A stretch of 64,000 nt of DNA. Origin: Megamerina dolium (taxonomy: Eukaryota > Arthropoda > Insecta > Diptera > Megamerinidae). The notes under the pieces are model-generated. The model worked only from the letters and a program-made list of their open reading frames with translations. It searched no databases and had not been told where the DNA came from. Numbering within the stretch: the stretch's first letter is position 1; each line of letters begins with the position of its first letter. The position numbers and the translations under genes are program-made. The DNA lies in NCBI GenBank assembly GCA_963854835.1, contig OY978526.1:15207277-15271276 (forward strand). The letters run 5' to 3'. Shown in pieces: positions 1-12,917 of this stretch.

Positions 1-1044
1 GTTGCAACTATACGTTTCACGTTTCATAAAAGGAGTGTTTAAATTGAATCACAATATTCTTATGAAAATTTAATTTAAATTCAAATACATTGTGGCTGCT
101 GGTGGTGGTGGTGGTGGTGGTGATGGTGTAATCACTCCACCAAAGCCATATTAATCAAATTATTATTTTGAATGCCATCGAAAGGATTAAAGAACGTATC
201 TTTTGAATGTTATATAATGAAAATTGATAAATACATTGTAGATAGATATTAAATAGGCATTATATACTAAAGCAATGGCCCCCACTCTTCCATAAACATT
301 TTGTGCCATTTTGTGTAAATTCCTTTTTGTAAAATGACTATAGGCTGTTTGTTTGTGAGTGAAGAAAATAACTAGTAGTAGCACAAAATAATTACATTAA
401 TTTATTATTTTCACGAGAACACAATTTCTTCCGAAAGCACCCAAACAATTGCTTCATGCCTCATTCTTCTTCTGTGCCATTATACTTATATGTATAAGCG
501 GCAAAATTACTTGAATTGTTGTCATCATGCAGGGGAAATGTTTTCAAAAACAGCAAAAAGTGTTAAAAAGTGTTCAATGGCTCGTAAATAACAACCATAA
601 AATAAACATAGCAAATTGTATTGCTCTTTGGCATTCACAAAGTACTGAGATACAAGATGATATTGCAACACTTTGCTACGCTTCATGTCTATTGGTTGGT
701 TGCTTAGTATTATTAAATGTCACATTTTTACGTTTTCCAATTTTATGTTGATTAAATATGTTATATGTGTCGGCATATATTTTCGCTGTGTGTGTGTGCG
801 TACTAGTATAATTTAAATAATTGCAAATTAGTTTTCTTTCATCTTACCGATTAGAATATAAGTATTCTTAAAATATACACATTAATTAACATTACACACC
901 AAATGAGTTGAAATTATTTTAGGTCCGTCAAAATTTGATGAAAACAAACAACAACAAAAACTATACATTTTTTTGATATTAAAACATCATGTGCGGCTCT
1001 TCTTATATGGCAGTGTTTCCACAACGTTTCTATAATTGAATTTA
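1..1044. other. AT-rich non-coding DNA
   Basis: No coding signal was recognised on either strand. It holds a (GGT)n tract at about 101-122 and otherwise AT-rich sequence. If the minus-strand Beat gene continues beyond position 1, this is intron of that gene. Confidence 0.6.
101..122. repeat. (GGT)n microsatellite
   Basis: About seven uninterrupted GGT units, followed by a degenerate GAT/GGT continuation. Confidence 0.9.
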
Positions 1045-1370
1045 AGATCTAGTAAAAAGTAAAGTAGTAAATCCATTATTTTTGCATTAAACTGAAAGTT
1101 TTATTTAGCATAGTTAGAATGATCCGTTTTCGCCTTTATCGAAGAAAAACTATAAAATATGGCGTATTTCTCATTACTGGTGTCCATCTTTGACACGTGC
1201 TCAAACAATACTCAGTCAAGCAATCACAAAACTGCCTGAAAAGTTTATTTAGTACGAAATCTTATCTTTCTAACGCCATTTAGCGTAACCCAATCGCACT
1301 TATACAATGCGAGATACAGATTACTAAAGCCATCTATTGGAAAAATAATGGATTTCTTATTACTACACAA
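1045..1370 (-). mobile_element. Internally deleted mariner, N-terminal remnant (copy 1)
   Basis: The ends are inverted repeats of the AGTAAAAAG...AAATCCATTATTTTT type, matching the ends of the 38805-39062 element. The left end carries an extra 9-base insertion. Read on the minus strand, the inside holds an untranslated leader and then a frame-broken transposase N-terminus. MDTSNEKY is in one frame and FFDKGENGS in another, which matches the usual NEK...FFDKGEN start of irritans-type mariners. The reading stops soon afterwards and the rest of the transposase is gone. A TA lies at the left junction, but the right TA is not preserved. It is a non-autonomous relic. The subfamily is inferred from the N-terminal motif only. 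Confidence 0.75.
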
Positions 1371-2009
1371 ATGTCAAATTCATTTTCGATTAATTACATA
1401 ATTAATGAAAATTAAATTAATTGAAAATACTCGTGTTTTTTTTTCTCAGTTAAAATATAAAATTAATTATCACCTACGGTAATCCTGATTCAAGTGATCA
1501 AAGGAAGATAATTTCAATTCAGAACAATCGGAGTCGAACGGATATTATCGGAAAAGGACTCCAACCTACACTTAGAGACAAAATTTACTGTAAAACTGAA
1601 CATTTGACTTAATTTGAGAAACACTGTCCAAAATACAATGGCACTCTTTTAATAAAATATTTAAACTAATGCACATTCATGCGGCTATACGCAATTGAAA
1701 GTGTTTCGCTAAAATTTCGCTAAAATATCCGTAATTAAATATTTAATGGCTTTGTTCAGTTGTTATTCCATCACCAATGAGACAATTGAAATATGACCTT
1801 CATAGTATAAATATTTCAAATGGCACCATTGCTAATGGCTGATTGTGCAAGAGAAATGGGCATATTTGGTAAAATGTTAAAACATTTGAATATACACATT
1901 TTTGTTCGATATTTAATATTTAATTAATTTCATGTGAACCTTATACATTTGATAGCATAATATTATACTAGCAATTTCTTTAATGTTTTCCAATGGCAAA
2001 TGGTTAAAT
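1371..2009. other. AT-rich non-coding DNA
   Basis: No gene, RNA or recognisable element was seen between the mariner relic and the group A repeat. Confidence 0.6.
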
Positions 2010-2992
2010 AAAAATCTCCTTACAGTCGGCTGGGGCCGACCAAACTATACCCTGCATATGTAGATTTATATATAAAAAGTTTACTCGAATATCCAACTTT
2101 TCTTTTATTTCCACTTTTCGAGAAACAATTTTTGCATATACTACTAATTTACACCCGAAATATGGTTGACTTTGACGAAGTAAAAGGATTTTAAGATAAT
2201 TCCGAGGCTTAGTATGGGAGCTATATAAAAAGTGGGCGTGGCTTATCACTTTCTAGTAAATCCAATTAATTTTTCAATGTTAATCCACACCTTAAATTTG
2301 GTGTCCTACGTTGAATAGTTTCTAAGTTATGGTGGTTAACATTTTTGTTTAATTTCCGCAACTTTGTATGGGAGACCCAAAAAGGAGTGGGCGTGGCACA
2401 TTGATTTTCTGCCATATTATTTCTGAGTGCCGTGTTAATCTAAGTGTCAGTTATGGCTATTCTAGACAGAATATTGTAGAAGTTACAGCAGTTTCAATTT
2501 AAAAGAAGTACAGACACTTTGTATGGGAGCTACGCTAGAAAGTAGGCGTGGCTCATCCACTTTTGGCGAGGTTATATAGTAGTATAATGTAACTCTATGA
2601 GCGAAATATTGTTGTCCCAAGTGGTATATTATGTGAGTTATAGCAAGTTAAATATTTTGAAAATTTCGAGGTTAGTCGCTTTGAATGCTTGGTGTGGGCG
2701 TGGTTATTGACCGATCATGCCCAATATCAATCCCCTCCGTACCCTTGGATCATAGATTACTACTTAAAATTTAATCGACGCTGATCACGAATATATATCT
2801 ATGTCTATATCTCCGGAGATTCCTTCACGGACGGACGGACGGACGGACGGACATCGTTAAATCGAAAATTTAATCGACGCTGATCACGAATATATATCCA
2901 TGTCTATATCTCCGGAGATTCCTTCAAGTGGACACAAACATCTGACCGAAATGAATATACCATGCATATTGCATTATGCAGGGTATAAAAAA
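2010..2992 (-). repeat. Group A modular repeat, copy 1 (inverted relative to copy 2)
   Basis: Read on the minus strand this is a shortened homologue of 44202-45514. It begins with TATACCCTGCATA and ends with TATGCAGGGTATA followed by a GTCGGC/GCCGAC hairpin. In between are modules containing TTTGTATGGGAG and GGCGTG cores. Four GGCGTG cores are visible (near 2232, 2385, 2541 and 2696) against six in copy 2, which accounts for most of the length difference. A (GACG)n tract at 2829-2852 is flanked on both sides by a duplicated segment of about 58 bp (about 2769-2826 and 2867-2925). The 81-residue open frame on the minus strand here is also present in copy 2. It is repeat sequence rather than a gene. 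Confidence 0.85.
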
Positions 2993-5900
2993 GAGTTCAT
3001 TAACCCAAATTAATCCATGTTTTTATTTGTTATTGTGCATGTTATTTTACTGAATGGCAATTAAATCATACCAATTAAATACGCTTTCTACAATTAATTT
3101 TACAACTTATATTGTATTTGTACTTTTATGATTCTTTCTACGACAATTATATGTATATGGGAATATAAACAAATTCTTGAAAAATTATTTAACAGACAAA
3201 CAAACAGAGAAACGCGAAAAGTTTCTGCTACACTAAAATAACAATTAAATAATAATTACTAATTTTAAGAGTCAACTTTTCTCAGACACGAACTTATAGC
3301 CCAAAGAATGCTTCAACTAAGCTTAAAATACAATAATTGTGTGTACGTAGTACTAAATGCAATGCTTAAAATTGCAACGGTGCAAAAATTCAAAGAAAAA
3401 CAATACTTGAATACATAGCAAAACAACAAATAATTAATAACAACATAGAGAAAAAGAAAATTAATATTAATAACAAATAGGGAAAAAGTCTGCTAACTTT
3501 AATTAACAAAGACTGATCGAAAAAGAGAGAGGGCGAGGGAAAAGGAAGAAGGCAGAGGTAGAGACAACAAACACTACCCAACAACGAAGCAAGTAAAAGC
3601 GAGTGTAATTAGCTAGTTTATAACCTATGGGGTATACTTATAGAATATTAAAATTGTTAGCAATTGCTGCAAGTAGTAGCAAGTTCGTGTAATAAGTAGT
3701 AGCCAACTACTATTAGGGCAAACAACTTAACAGTTCAGAAGAGTAAAGAAGCAAACTAAACTGCTGGACAAGAAGTTGCAACTACTGCAGTTACTTTTGT
3801 TATGGGTCTCTTTGTTTTTTTTTTTTTTTTGCAAATCAAAAAAGCATAAAATTTTAATGCCACTTAAACGGCCTTAAGTAGCATAAAACTTTTGACTTTT
3901 TGATCTTTACCCTCATTATTGTTGTTTTGGGTTGTTACTGTATTTATCTACTCAAAATTTTATATAGTTTTTAGTTTTCGATTAGCTTTACTTAATAGTA
4001 GGCGGCGTGCGGCATTCAAAACGGATATGACTCATTCGAAATGAGTTTCAACATTTTACAAACGTTAGGTGGAAAATACTATTTAATATTGAACTTCGAT
4101 GAACTTTGATAAAATCAAACAAACAATTCGTCTTACGCACGCTTATTGAATTGAATTAATTGGTTCAACTGGAGTTAATATTTTTGGTTTTCGTAGTTCC
4201 TCTTAATCATTTTAACTTTAGAAAAATAATGGCGATTTTCAAAAATAAATATGAAAATTTGGGAAATTTTAAATTAATTAGCAAATCAGTAAAGTTAATA
4301 TAGGTTGCAGTCATGAATGACACACATATATTACAACATCACTCAAAATATGAAAGCCTAGATATTTGATTGCCAACAAATCATTAAAATATGGTCTCAA
4401 AGTTTGAAAGACATTCTCCTACGCTAGAACCAAACGAACAACATTCACAAGGAACGCTCGTCTAGGTTAACTATCGGAAAAATAACCAAGTGCTTCCTTA
4501 AAGGTATCATCGAAAACGTTGCCGCCATATGAAGGGATGTATGGCTGGTAATTTATCTATTGAAAGTTTATTTCAGGTCTTCTGTTTGAAATTTTTATTT
4601 GTATTTGTCCACAACCTTAGCGGGAATGAGACGACGTGTTTTGAGATCAAACATATTGGAAATGGATATAATGCATTTCTTATCACTTGACAGAATTTTG
4701 GGAAACATAAAAGAGTCAAACAAATTCGAACAGGAGTAATGGTCCTTACTCTCTGAATATTTCTTTTTTTTTTTTCCTCTTTATTTCGTAAATCTCACTT
4801 TTTCTCTTTCTCATCCTGATCTGTTACAAAAGATGTTTGATTAAATGGGCTTCACTTACTTAAGTGCTGGTGAAAATTGCCTTTTACAGAGACTTCAATG
4901 CAGTTGAGGTACTAATAGCCCCACAGCAAAAGCAATCATATTACGTATATAGAGTTGACAGACCGCGTTCAGAGACCGAGAACCTTTCACAATTATAGTT
5001 TTTCTCAAACGTCATGTTATGTCTACAAAAAAAAAAAAAAACAACAACGCATTATAGAATTAGTTTCATATTTGAAGTAACAACGAATATGGGATATTTA
5101 TCATCAGCGAAAAAAAAAAGGGTAGAATTTCATTACAATTGAAGTTCGAACATATAGACAATGATATCGCCACGATTTTTGGAGTTCACAATAGACAAAT
5201 AAGTCTGCAAGTACAAGTGAGTTATTCGTTTTTTTGCTTCTGTTACTTCTGTTCATATAAATTTTCATTATTACGAACCTGGAATTCCATGCATAGAAGA
5301 TCAATTTACTTTCTCCCATACTGAGGTCAAGTTCTTCACAGGTTTTATTACAGGATCACCATGACCCAAAGAATACTTTGTGCAATTCGAAGGTATTAAA
5401 TATCATAATAATAATATAATAATAATACTCCACATCATTTGCTGCATATACTTTACATAGAATTGAACATTTCATTGAAAGCGACACATCAACATTTTTT
5501 GCATTTCTAGTCACACTTATTCATATTTAAAAAAAAAAATTCTACAATTTGTACTTTAAATAAAATTTTATGTTAGGTGTATATCAGCCCTAAAATCTCC
5601 TTCTTCATAAATATTTTATAAAGTAATTTCGCGCATTTTCATATATATAAAAGCACGATTGTAATTACCATTACTACTGGTTAGCCATTTCTGTCTAAAT
5701 GCCATTGAATAATCGTATTAAAATTATTACAAAATCCAACAATATGAAGAGAGCATAAACTTGAAAAATAACCCACAGCAATAGCATAAACATAATCATT
5801 ATAATTGTAAAGGACTTGTTCATTTTTTCGCCTTTACCTTTTTTCTTTCTTTCATCCCATAAAGGCTATGTACAAATGTAGGTACTATGTATGGTATGGT

Positions 5901-7110
5901 ATATGCAACTTAGTATAGAAAATAAAAATAAAAAAGTGTAAAAAATAAGTAAGTAAAAGTCTAAAGCAACATGTTACATTTACTAGTTAGAAATTTCTTG
6001 TCAGAATTGTCAGAATAAGAAGAAGAAGAAGAAAGTAGTAATAATAATATATAAATAAATAATAAAAAAAAAAGAAAAAGAAAAAAAGAAAATGAAACAA
6101 GAAATAAAGGAATTAAGCATATCCCGTTTCTTATTCCTTTTCATTATTTTCTTCTGTATTTTTTTCATTTTGTTCTTTTTTTTTGTCTTTTTTAATAATA
6201 ACAACAAATATAAGGATTATATAGGGGAGAAAAAATATAATTTCAAGTATATGAAAAAAAGCTAAATAAAACAACAACAACAACGTTAAGAACTTATTTT
6301 TTAAGTAGTACTTTATTGTAATATTGTATAAGCAATTTGCGCCTCCTTTGAGGCAAACGTGTGAACAAGTTTATGTAGTGTTGTTGTTGTTTCATTTGTT
6401 GCTGTTTATGTTGTGTTTAATCTTAAATATGAAGTGTTAAAAGCACTATTATTTTACTTTACTATGTGAGCAATTATGTAAATGAGCATAGCTCGATTGA
6501 AAATTTAATGAAAATGAACTTATACTTTTGCATAGAATTTGAATTAATGAAATAATTCTTTAATAGAAAAGACATTGCATTGCATTTTCATACATTTTTA
6601 AGAAGGGAAGAATATAAATTATTTAATTGAAAGTAAATTCAAGATTTTTAAAATTCTCGAATTAAATTTCTGCTTAATATCTCAAAGCATTCAATTGATG
6701 CATTTAGCTTAAATATTCCATTCAACTATTTACTATACATCAAAGTACATAAAAAGCCACAATAGTGTCTATGATGACAATTTGAATGCACTTCAATGTA
6801 AATAAAATTTGTATGTACAACAACAACAAATCCAACCATACATAAATATACTACAAATATTCTATTTACATTTCACTACATAAAGTCTATTATGCAATTC
6901 ATTTAATTCTGTGAATTCATTGAATAATACAAATCCTTTAAAATTGATATTATTAGACTACACTATGTACTAAGTTAACATGTTTTAGTCTTACACAATG
7001 ACGCCATCAACGTCATCATTGGATTATATGCATAAGAGCAAAAATGGTAAAGGCAATATAAAGTATTTTCAGTAAAATGTCCTTTGAGAGTTGAAACCAG
7101 TTAAGGCTGT

Positions 7111-7153
7111 CATCATTCTCATCGTCATTATCATCATCATCATCATCATCATT
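7111..7153. repeat. (CAT)n microsatellite
   Basis: Imperfect then perfect CAT/TCA triplets. They generate spurious open frames nearby. Confidence 0.9.
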
Positions 7154-9630
7154 GCAATCATAATCCTGTGCCTTTTAGTGGAATCCTATTATTACTATTA
7201 CCGCTGTTACTACTCATACTATGACTGAGGAGGAGGATGAGTAGGAGGAAGACAACAATGTAAAAGCAAAGCATATGACTTGATAGTTGATGCTTGGCTA
7301 CTTGGCCACTGATGTTTTTATTTTTTTTTTTGCTACTTTGCTTGACTATAGTGCTGTGGCAGCACGACCATCTGACCGACCATTGCATGCCATTGCCATT
7401 GAAAAGCCAAAATCTATTATAATTTTAAATGTGAATGTCACACAATGTGTTGAGCGCACATTTAAACGTATGCACACTAAAGCAAGTGTCCTACGCATAA
7501 CTACACAGAGTGTCCTTCACGTGAGCTTCCTATTTTATATGTATTATATATTTTTTTTCTACCCATCTAGCTCTTCCATATAGAGGCCACATATTCAATG
7601 GATGGACAAACACAGAAACAATTTGTGTGATAACAATAAGGATTTAAAGCAATTTCCTCATGTACAACTTGTTGTTAAGGATATCATACTCATGCTCATG
7701 CTCATGTTCATTTCGCCCTTTATGATTATTTGTATTTACTTTTTATTATTGCTATTTTTTTTTTTTTTTTGTATGATTATTGTTCTTGTTTCACTTTTGT
7801 TTGAATTAGAAATTGAAATGAGAATGAATGAATTTTCATTTCTTTTGTTTGTTTATTGTATATGGTGAATTGAAATGTAAATACAGGATAATCAGTAGAT
7901 CTATTAAAGGATAATAAAGATACTTGTATTAGGTGTAAATTTCATTGAGTATTCTGAGTGTATGCATATTCCAGTTATTGAAGATATAAAAATAGAAGAA
8001 AGCAAAATACAAAGAACTTGTGGTATACATATGTATTTATAAGGACTCTTAAACATTTGGAAGCATTGAATTTTATTTTAAAGTGCTCTCTTTCATAAAA
8101 GTTTGAATAATTGAAATTTAATAGTGTCAAATAACAATGACAAGCATAAATGAACATGCAATGCATGAGTTTATTATTCAACTTGTTGAGAAGAAAAACA
8201 TCATCATTATGTATAGTTGGCAGTAGCAGAAATAAAGAAAGTTTCATTAATTTCTAATTAACAATCAACATTTAAAATGTCAAAATCAGAAATGGATGCA
8301 CAACAGCCACCAATGGCAATAATGATGAACATCAAGTGCAACAAATGCCACCACAACAATTATTTTGTGAATGAATGGCAATAAATTTACAGTGAAGTGA
8401 TGAAGTCCTGACTGCCTGTCTGCCTCTCTGCATGCTACACATTACAATTTCATACTATACAGTGATGTCACGCATTTTATTTGTTTGAAGATCGTTGAAA
8501 GTGCAGAAATTTATGAAGCGCATAATAATGCAAAAAGTTTTCATTTTCATTTTCAATGCAATCTTCTAACTGTTCGTTTACATTCAGATGTACATACATA
8601 GTAGATGTGTTGACAAACTCTTATCAAATTTATATATTTCTATAAGATAATCACAAGTTTTACAAACATTATTTGGTAAACTTTTAACCGATTTTTGGAA
8701 AAATATGTTCATTTTGATTCTGTTTATTCTTTTTTCTTCTTAAACATTATGATTTTCATTGAAATCAATGTACAAATGAACGTTGATTATTAGAAGGAAA
8801 ATTGCAATGAATAAGTTTTTATTTCATTTATAATAATTTTACTCTGGTCGTGGTATGTCCTATTTTGTGGATGGTAGATATACGTTCCTCCAACCAGCAT
8901 ACTCATCTATAACTATCTTCAAAGAAACCCTAACAATTTTACGATTAAACCAGAAATACGATAGATACATATGCATCACTTCAGCAACATGTTGCTCAAG
9001 CAACATTTGAATACGATGAAATTATATTGTATAATTTAAAAATTTGTTGTTATATCAACTTAATATAATATAATGGCTCACATAATGTAATATATTCCTA
9101 TATTAGATGCAATACATCTCATACGAAGAAAATCTCATAAATCCTTGAGCTAAAAAGCTTGTATGCTGCTTTACAAAAATCACAATCATTCAAATAAAAA
9201 ATAATAAAGAAAGAAATCCAAGAATAAAACGACAAAACAAGGAAGCCTAAAAACTTGTCTTGCCATCACACAAGTAGTTATTATACATATTCATATGTTT
9301 ATGGTTATAGTTATACTAAATACTCAAATGCAAGTAGGCACTCATATAAAGTAAGGAGAATAAAATTATAATAAAAAAAAAAAACAATCCAAGAATATGC
9401 CAAATATTTATGTATAGACCAATCTATGTGCATGACATTTTTGTCATACAATTATGGTTTAGCCAATGTTTTGAAAATGTTCCTGCTATGAGCAGTATAC
9501 GTCTTACTCTTCTTCAGCTTCTTTGCGTTCTTCGAACGAAGACGCAATTGTGGGTGTGCTGGAATATTTAAAGTACCACAACATTTTTATAAATTTACAT
9601 AATTTATAAAATTTTATTTTTATTTGCATT

Positions 9631-9669
9631 ATCATCATCATTCTCATCATCATTCTCATCATCATCATT
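9631..9669. repeat. (CAT)n microsatellite, interrupted
   Basis: Blocks of ATC triplets separated by TTCTC interruptions. Confidence 0.9.
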
Positions 9670-10689
9670 GTCCTTGTGGGTGGAACAAATGGAATTTATT
9701 ACAAAAATATTTTTTTTTTTCTGGTTTATATGAATGTGTACGACGACATGTATGTAAGTACATATATTGGTTGGTTATACGTATATAAATACACAAACTC
9801 ATACAAACTCATACATACAAAAACACAACTGTCCAGAAGATATGATGACAAGTTGATTTTTTTTTTTTTTTGGCGCTCATATCTTTCGATTTCTTCCTCT
9901 GTTTGAAAAATATTTTGCTATTTGTGCTACATATATATATAGTAACGAGTATGGATGTTTGGTTATTCATCACTAATGGTAGCATCGAAACGAATGTCAA
10001 CAAAAAGCAATTTGCGATAACTAAAACAAACTAACGAGAAAGAAAGAGAAGAAACTCGACTACGATATAGAAAGATTCTGGAGTGTTGCCACAGCGCATA
10101 AATAGGACCAGTTGTTGACAGATGAATTAATTGAATTCCGCAAGTGATCGTGCAAACATTGTTACAGTATCACAGGCAAAAGTTACAAATACATTAAAGA
10201 GTTATTGTAAATAGTTGATTGTAAATAGAGTTGATGAAATAAATTGTTGTTGTATATAGTTGTACCAAACAAGTGTTGCAATTATTATTGACAGAATGCA
10301 GTGATCCAGATCAAGGTTGATTCAAATAGAATTAAACGTTCACAAAATAAAAACATAACAACATAATTGGGATAATTGGGATAACAAATAACTGCATTCT
10401 CAAAATTCATAATAGTCACAGCTATTTTTCCAAATGTCTAAATTATTATATATCATGAAAATTTGAATATTATGGTATGCCAAATAAATGCATATATTAT
10501 GCAGGTACTATATGTGCATTTTTAATTGAAAATCTTTACTATAAATTGAAATTTAACAATTACAAAACATAAAATTTGGTAAAACCTAAACTTTTCTAAT
10601 ATAATCATAAGCTAAAACCACTCTAATGTACAAATGGATCCACAAATATAATATTAATCCAGTAGAAAAATAGCCAATTTATGATTTCT

Positions 10690-11260
10690 GCTTATTTCTA
10701 TACCCTGCACATAAGTGTAAGAGTATATTAATTTTGTTAAAAAGTTTGTAACCATTTGAAGAAATCTTCAGAGGTATAAAATGCGTATATATTCATAATC
10801 AGTGTCGGCTAAATAGTCGATTTAAAGATACCTGTCTCTCTGGTCATCCATTCCTCTGACCAATTCTTGAACTGAAACTGGATTTATATAGCTATTGAGA
10901 CTGTAGAGTGAAATAATATTACAAGAAATGTACGAGCTATAGCCTCTATTTATTGGGCTCTCATACAAAATAACGTAATTCAAAAAAAAAATTGAAACAC
11001 CCATAACTCATTACATATTCATTATAAAACGACTATATCTGGTACATATATTGATATTGGGGTGCATTGTAATACCGCAAGAAATAAAAGAGCCATACTC
11101 TTTATTTGATGTAACGGAATTTTTTTTTTTTTAAATTTTAACTACCATTAACTTACTTAGTTTCTCATATAAGGCCAACATATTTAGTACGAAGATTAAC
11201 ATTAGGGTTAGATGCGCAAAATATCAATGCATCAGTCTAGTCCGACTGTAAGGCCACTTA
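10690..11260 (+). repeat. Decayed repeat related to group A
   Basis: Begins with TATACCCTGCACA, includes a CTCTCATACAAAATAACG segment resembling the CTCCCATACAAA core, and ends near CCGACTGTAAGGCC. That ending resembles CCGACTGTAAGGAG at the end of the group A repeat. Overall similarity is low, so the assignment is tentative. Confidence 0.45.
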
Positions 11261-11365
11261 TCCATTTTTTTTTTTTCATCTCATGCTTGAGTATTAAGAA
11301 TTTTCTCAAAAATTGATGAGCATGTACTAGAAAGATTTGCTATTGATAAATGATGTGCATATAAG

Positions 11366-11366
11366 G

Positions 11367-11398
<32 letters not shown>
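11366..11398. repeat. (ATT)n microsatellite
   Basis: About eleven perfect TTA/ATT units. Confidence 0.9.
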
Positions 11399-11400
<2 letters not shown>

Positions 11401-12891
11401 TCTACAACTTCAAAGTAATAGATGTAACATACATGTATAATCGTATATAAAATTTTATAAGGAAGTGTAAAAGCATATAAATATTGTATTTATGATGAAT
11501 GTGTAACTTTGACAAATGCTTTTTAACTACCCCACACACTCGTTCATCATTTTAAGTACAGATGATAGAATATTCGACAAGAAATGAAATGAAAAAAAAA
11601 ATATAATAATAACTCACTTTAAAAGCCACTTATAAATATTATATTTTATGGTTAATTTAACCATTTCTTATTTTCTTTTGATATGAAAAAAAAAATATTA
11701 GATTTAGCTATGAGACATATTGGACTCATATTTATTTTTGTATTCATAATAAAATTTTGAGCAAAAAAATACAAAATTTCATATATTTGCTACTAACACT
11801 CACACGACTCATAAATTGTCCAATTTTATCATTTGCTTTTATTTTTCAAAGGGATATTTTCCTTATTAGATTGCCGCTTTTCTCTCAAACTATCAAGTCC
11901 TTAGAACATGGGATTATAATACCACCATTGGACTATGTGAAGGCTAATGTTTGTCATGTAGTTAGCTGCCGAAATATGGCTCAAGGTATTTGAAAATTGC
12001 AACTCAAAGCTGTACACTCTAAAAAATATCTTCTCTATATATAAGTTCTTGCTCTGCTTATGTTAGTAAATTTTACATTATAAGTACACATTCTATTACT
12101 TTATCATTTACCAGAAATATGCCACAAATATAATCTGAATATTGGTTAGTTTGCTCTCATAAAATAGCAAATATTCAATTTAACCAAAAAACTTCTAAAA
12201 TATGTATGCTCTTTCTTACTCCTACTAGCAAAAGTGTGTTTAAGGGTTGTGTGTGTGTAATAATTTTGCATGGGACTCGTTTTGTAAATCTCATTAAGTT
12301 GTATATACATACAAACAAAAACAAACAAACGCAAACGAACTAAGAACTTTTAAAAGTTTTTAGCAGAATTTTGCCAGTGCATACCAGCATATCTATGCCA
12401 AGCAACACCTTCACTTATGCGACCTTTTACTGAAAGATGTTACTAATACTAAGTCTAATAACTAATATGCTTACAAGCTTGCATATATGTCGAGTCAAAA
12501 TTCCATATACTAGCACGTACGCGTAGATAAACACTTGAGCACATATACAAAAAACTTTAAAGTCCACTTAAGTTACAATCAATATGCTGCACCCACTAAA
12601 TCCTAACAACGACTATATGTATGTAGTAGGTACGCATATACGTTTACAATTCTACGAGTACTAATACACATGCACACACAAATAATATATAGTTTGCTTG
12701 TAATACCTCGATAATGTTTACTTAAAACCTGAGCAACTTAACAAGTTATTACTATTAAATCGTAAAATCCTCTCAACACAAATACAGCAGCAAGCTGTAA
12801 GTACACATACACGATGTAGTGTATGTTGAAATACTTATATGGAGCACAAATATACAAATACAAATGTAATATTATCATATAATACTTATAC

Positions 12892-12917
12892 ATATATATA
12901 TATATATATATATATAT
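12892..12917. repeat. (TA)n microsatellite
   Basis: Perfect AT dinucleotide run of about 26 bp. Confidence 0.9.

Larger units (their letters stand above)
2993..10689. other. AT-rich intronic/intergenic DNA, no gene recognised
   Basis: Long AT-rich stretch with poly-A/T runs and several triplet microsatellites. The open frames here are low-complexity artefacts of simple repeats. Two short segments are richer in GC (4441-4700 and 9520-9620) but gave no recognisable family. If the Beat gene extends leftwards, this is its intron. Confidence 0.55.

Noticed and set aside
2004..2249. 81-residue frame (minus) almost identical to one at 45275-45547 (plus)
   Set aside because: The similarity comes from the two copies of the group A repeat. 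The frame runs through non-coding module and terminal sequence and has no protein character.
4441..4700. GC-richer patch with a minus-strand frame including PSYGGNVFDDTFKEALGYF
   Set aside because: Short, interrupted by stops, flanked by no convincing splice sites, and matches no family I recognise. Possibly old element sequence.
7287..7868. Two plus-strand frames of 98 and 88 residues
   Set aside because: Dominated by poly-Phe/Leu/Met from T-rich and CAT repeats. No domain or splice support.
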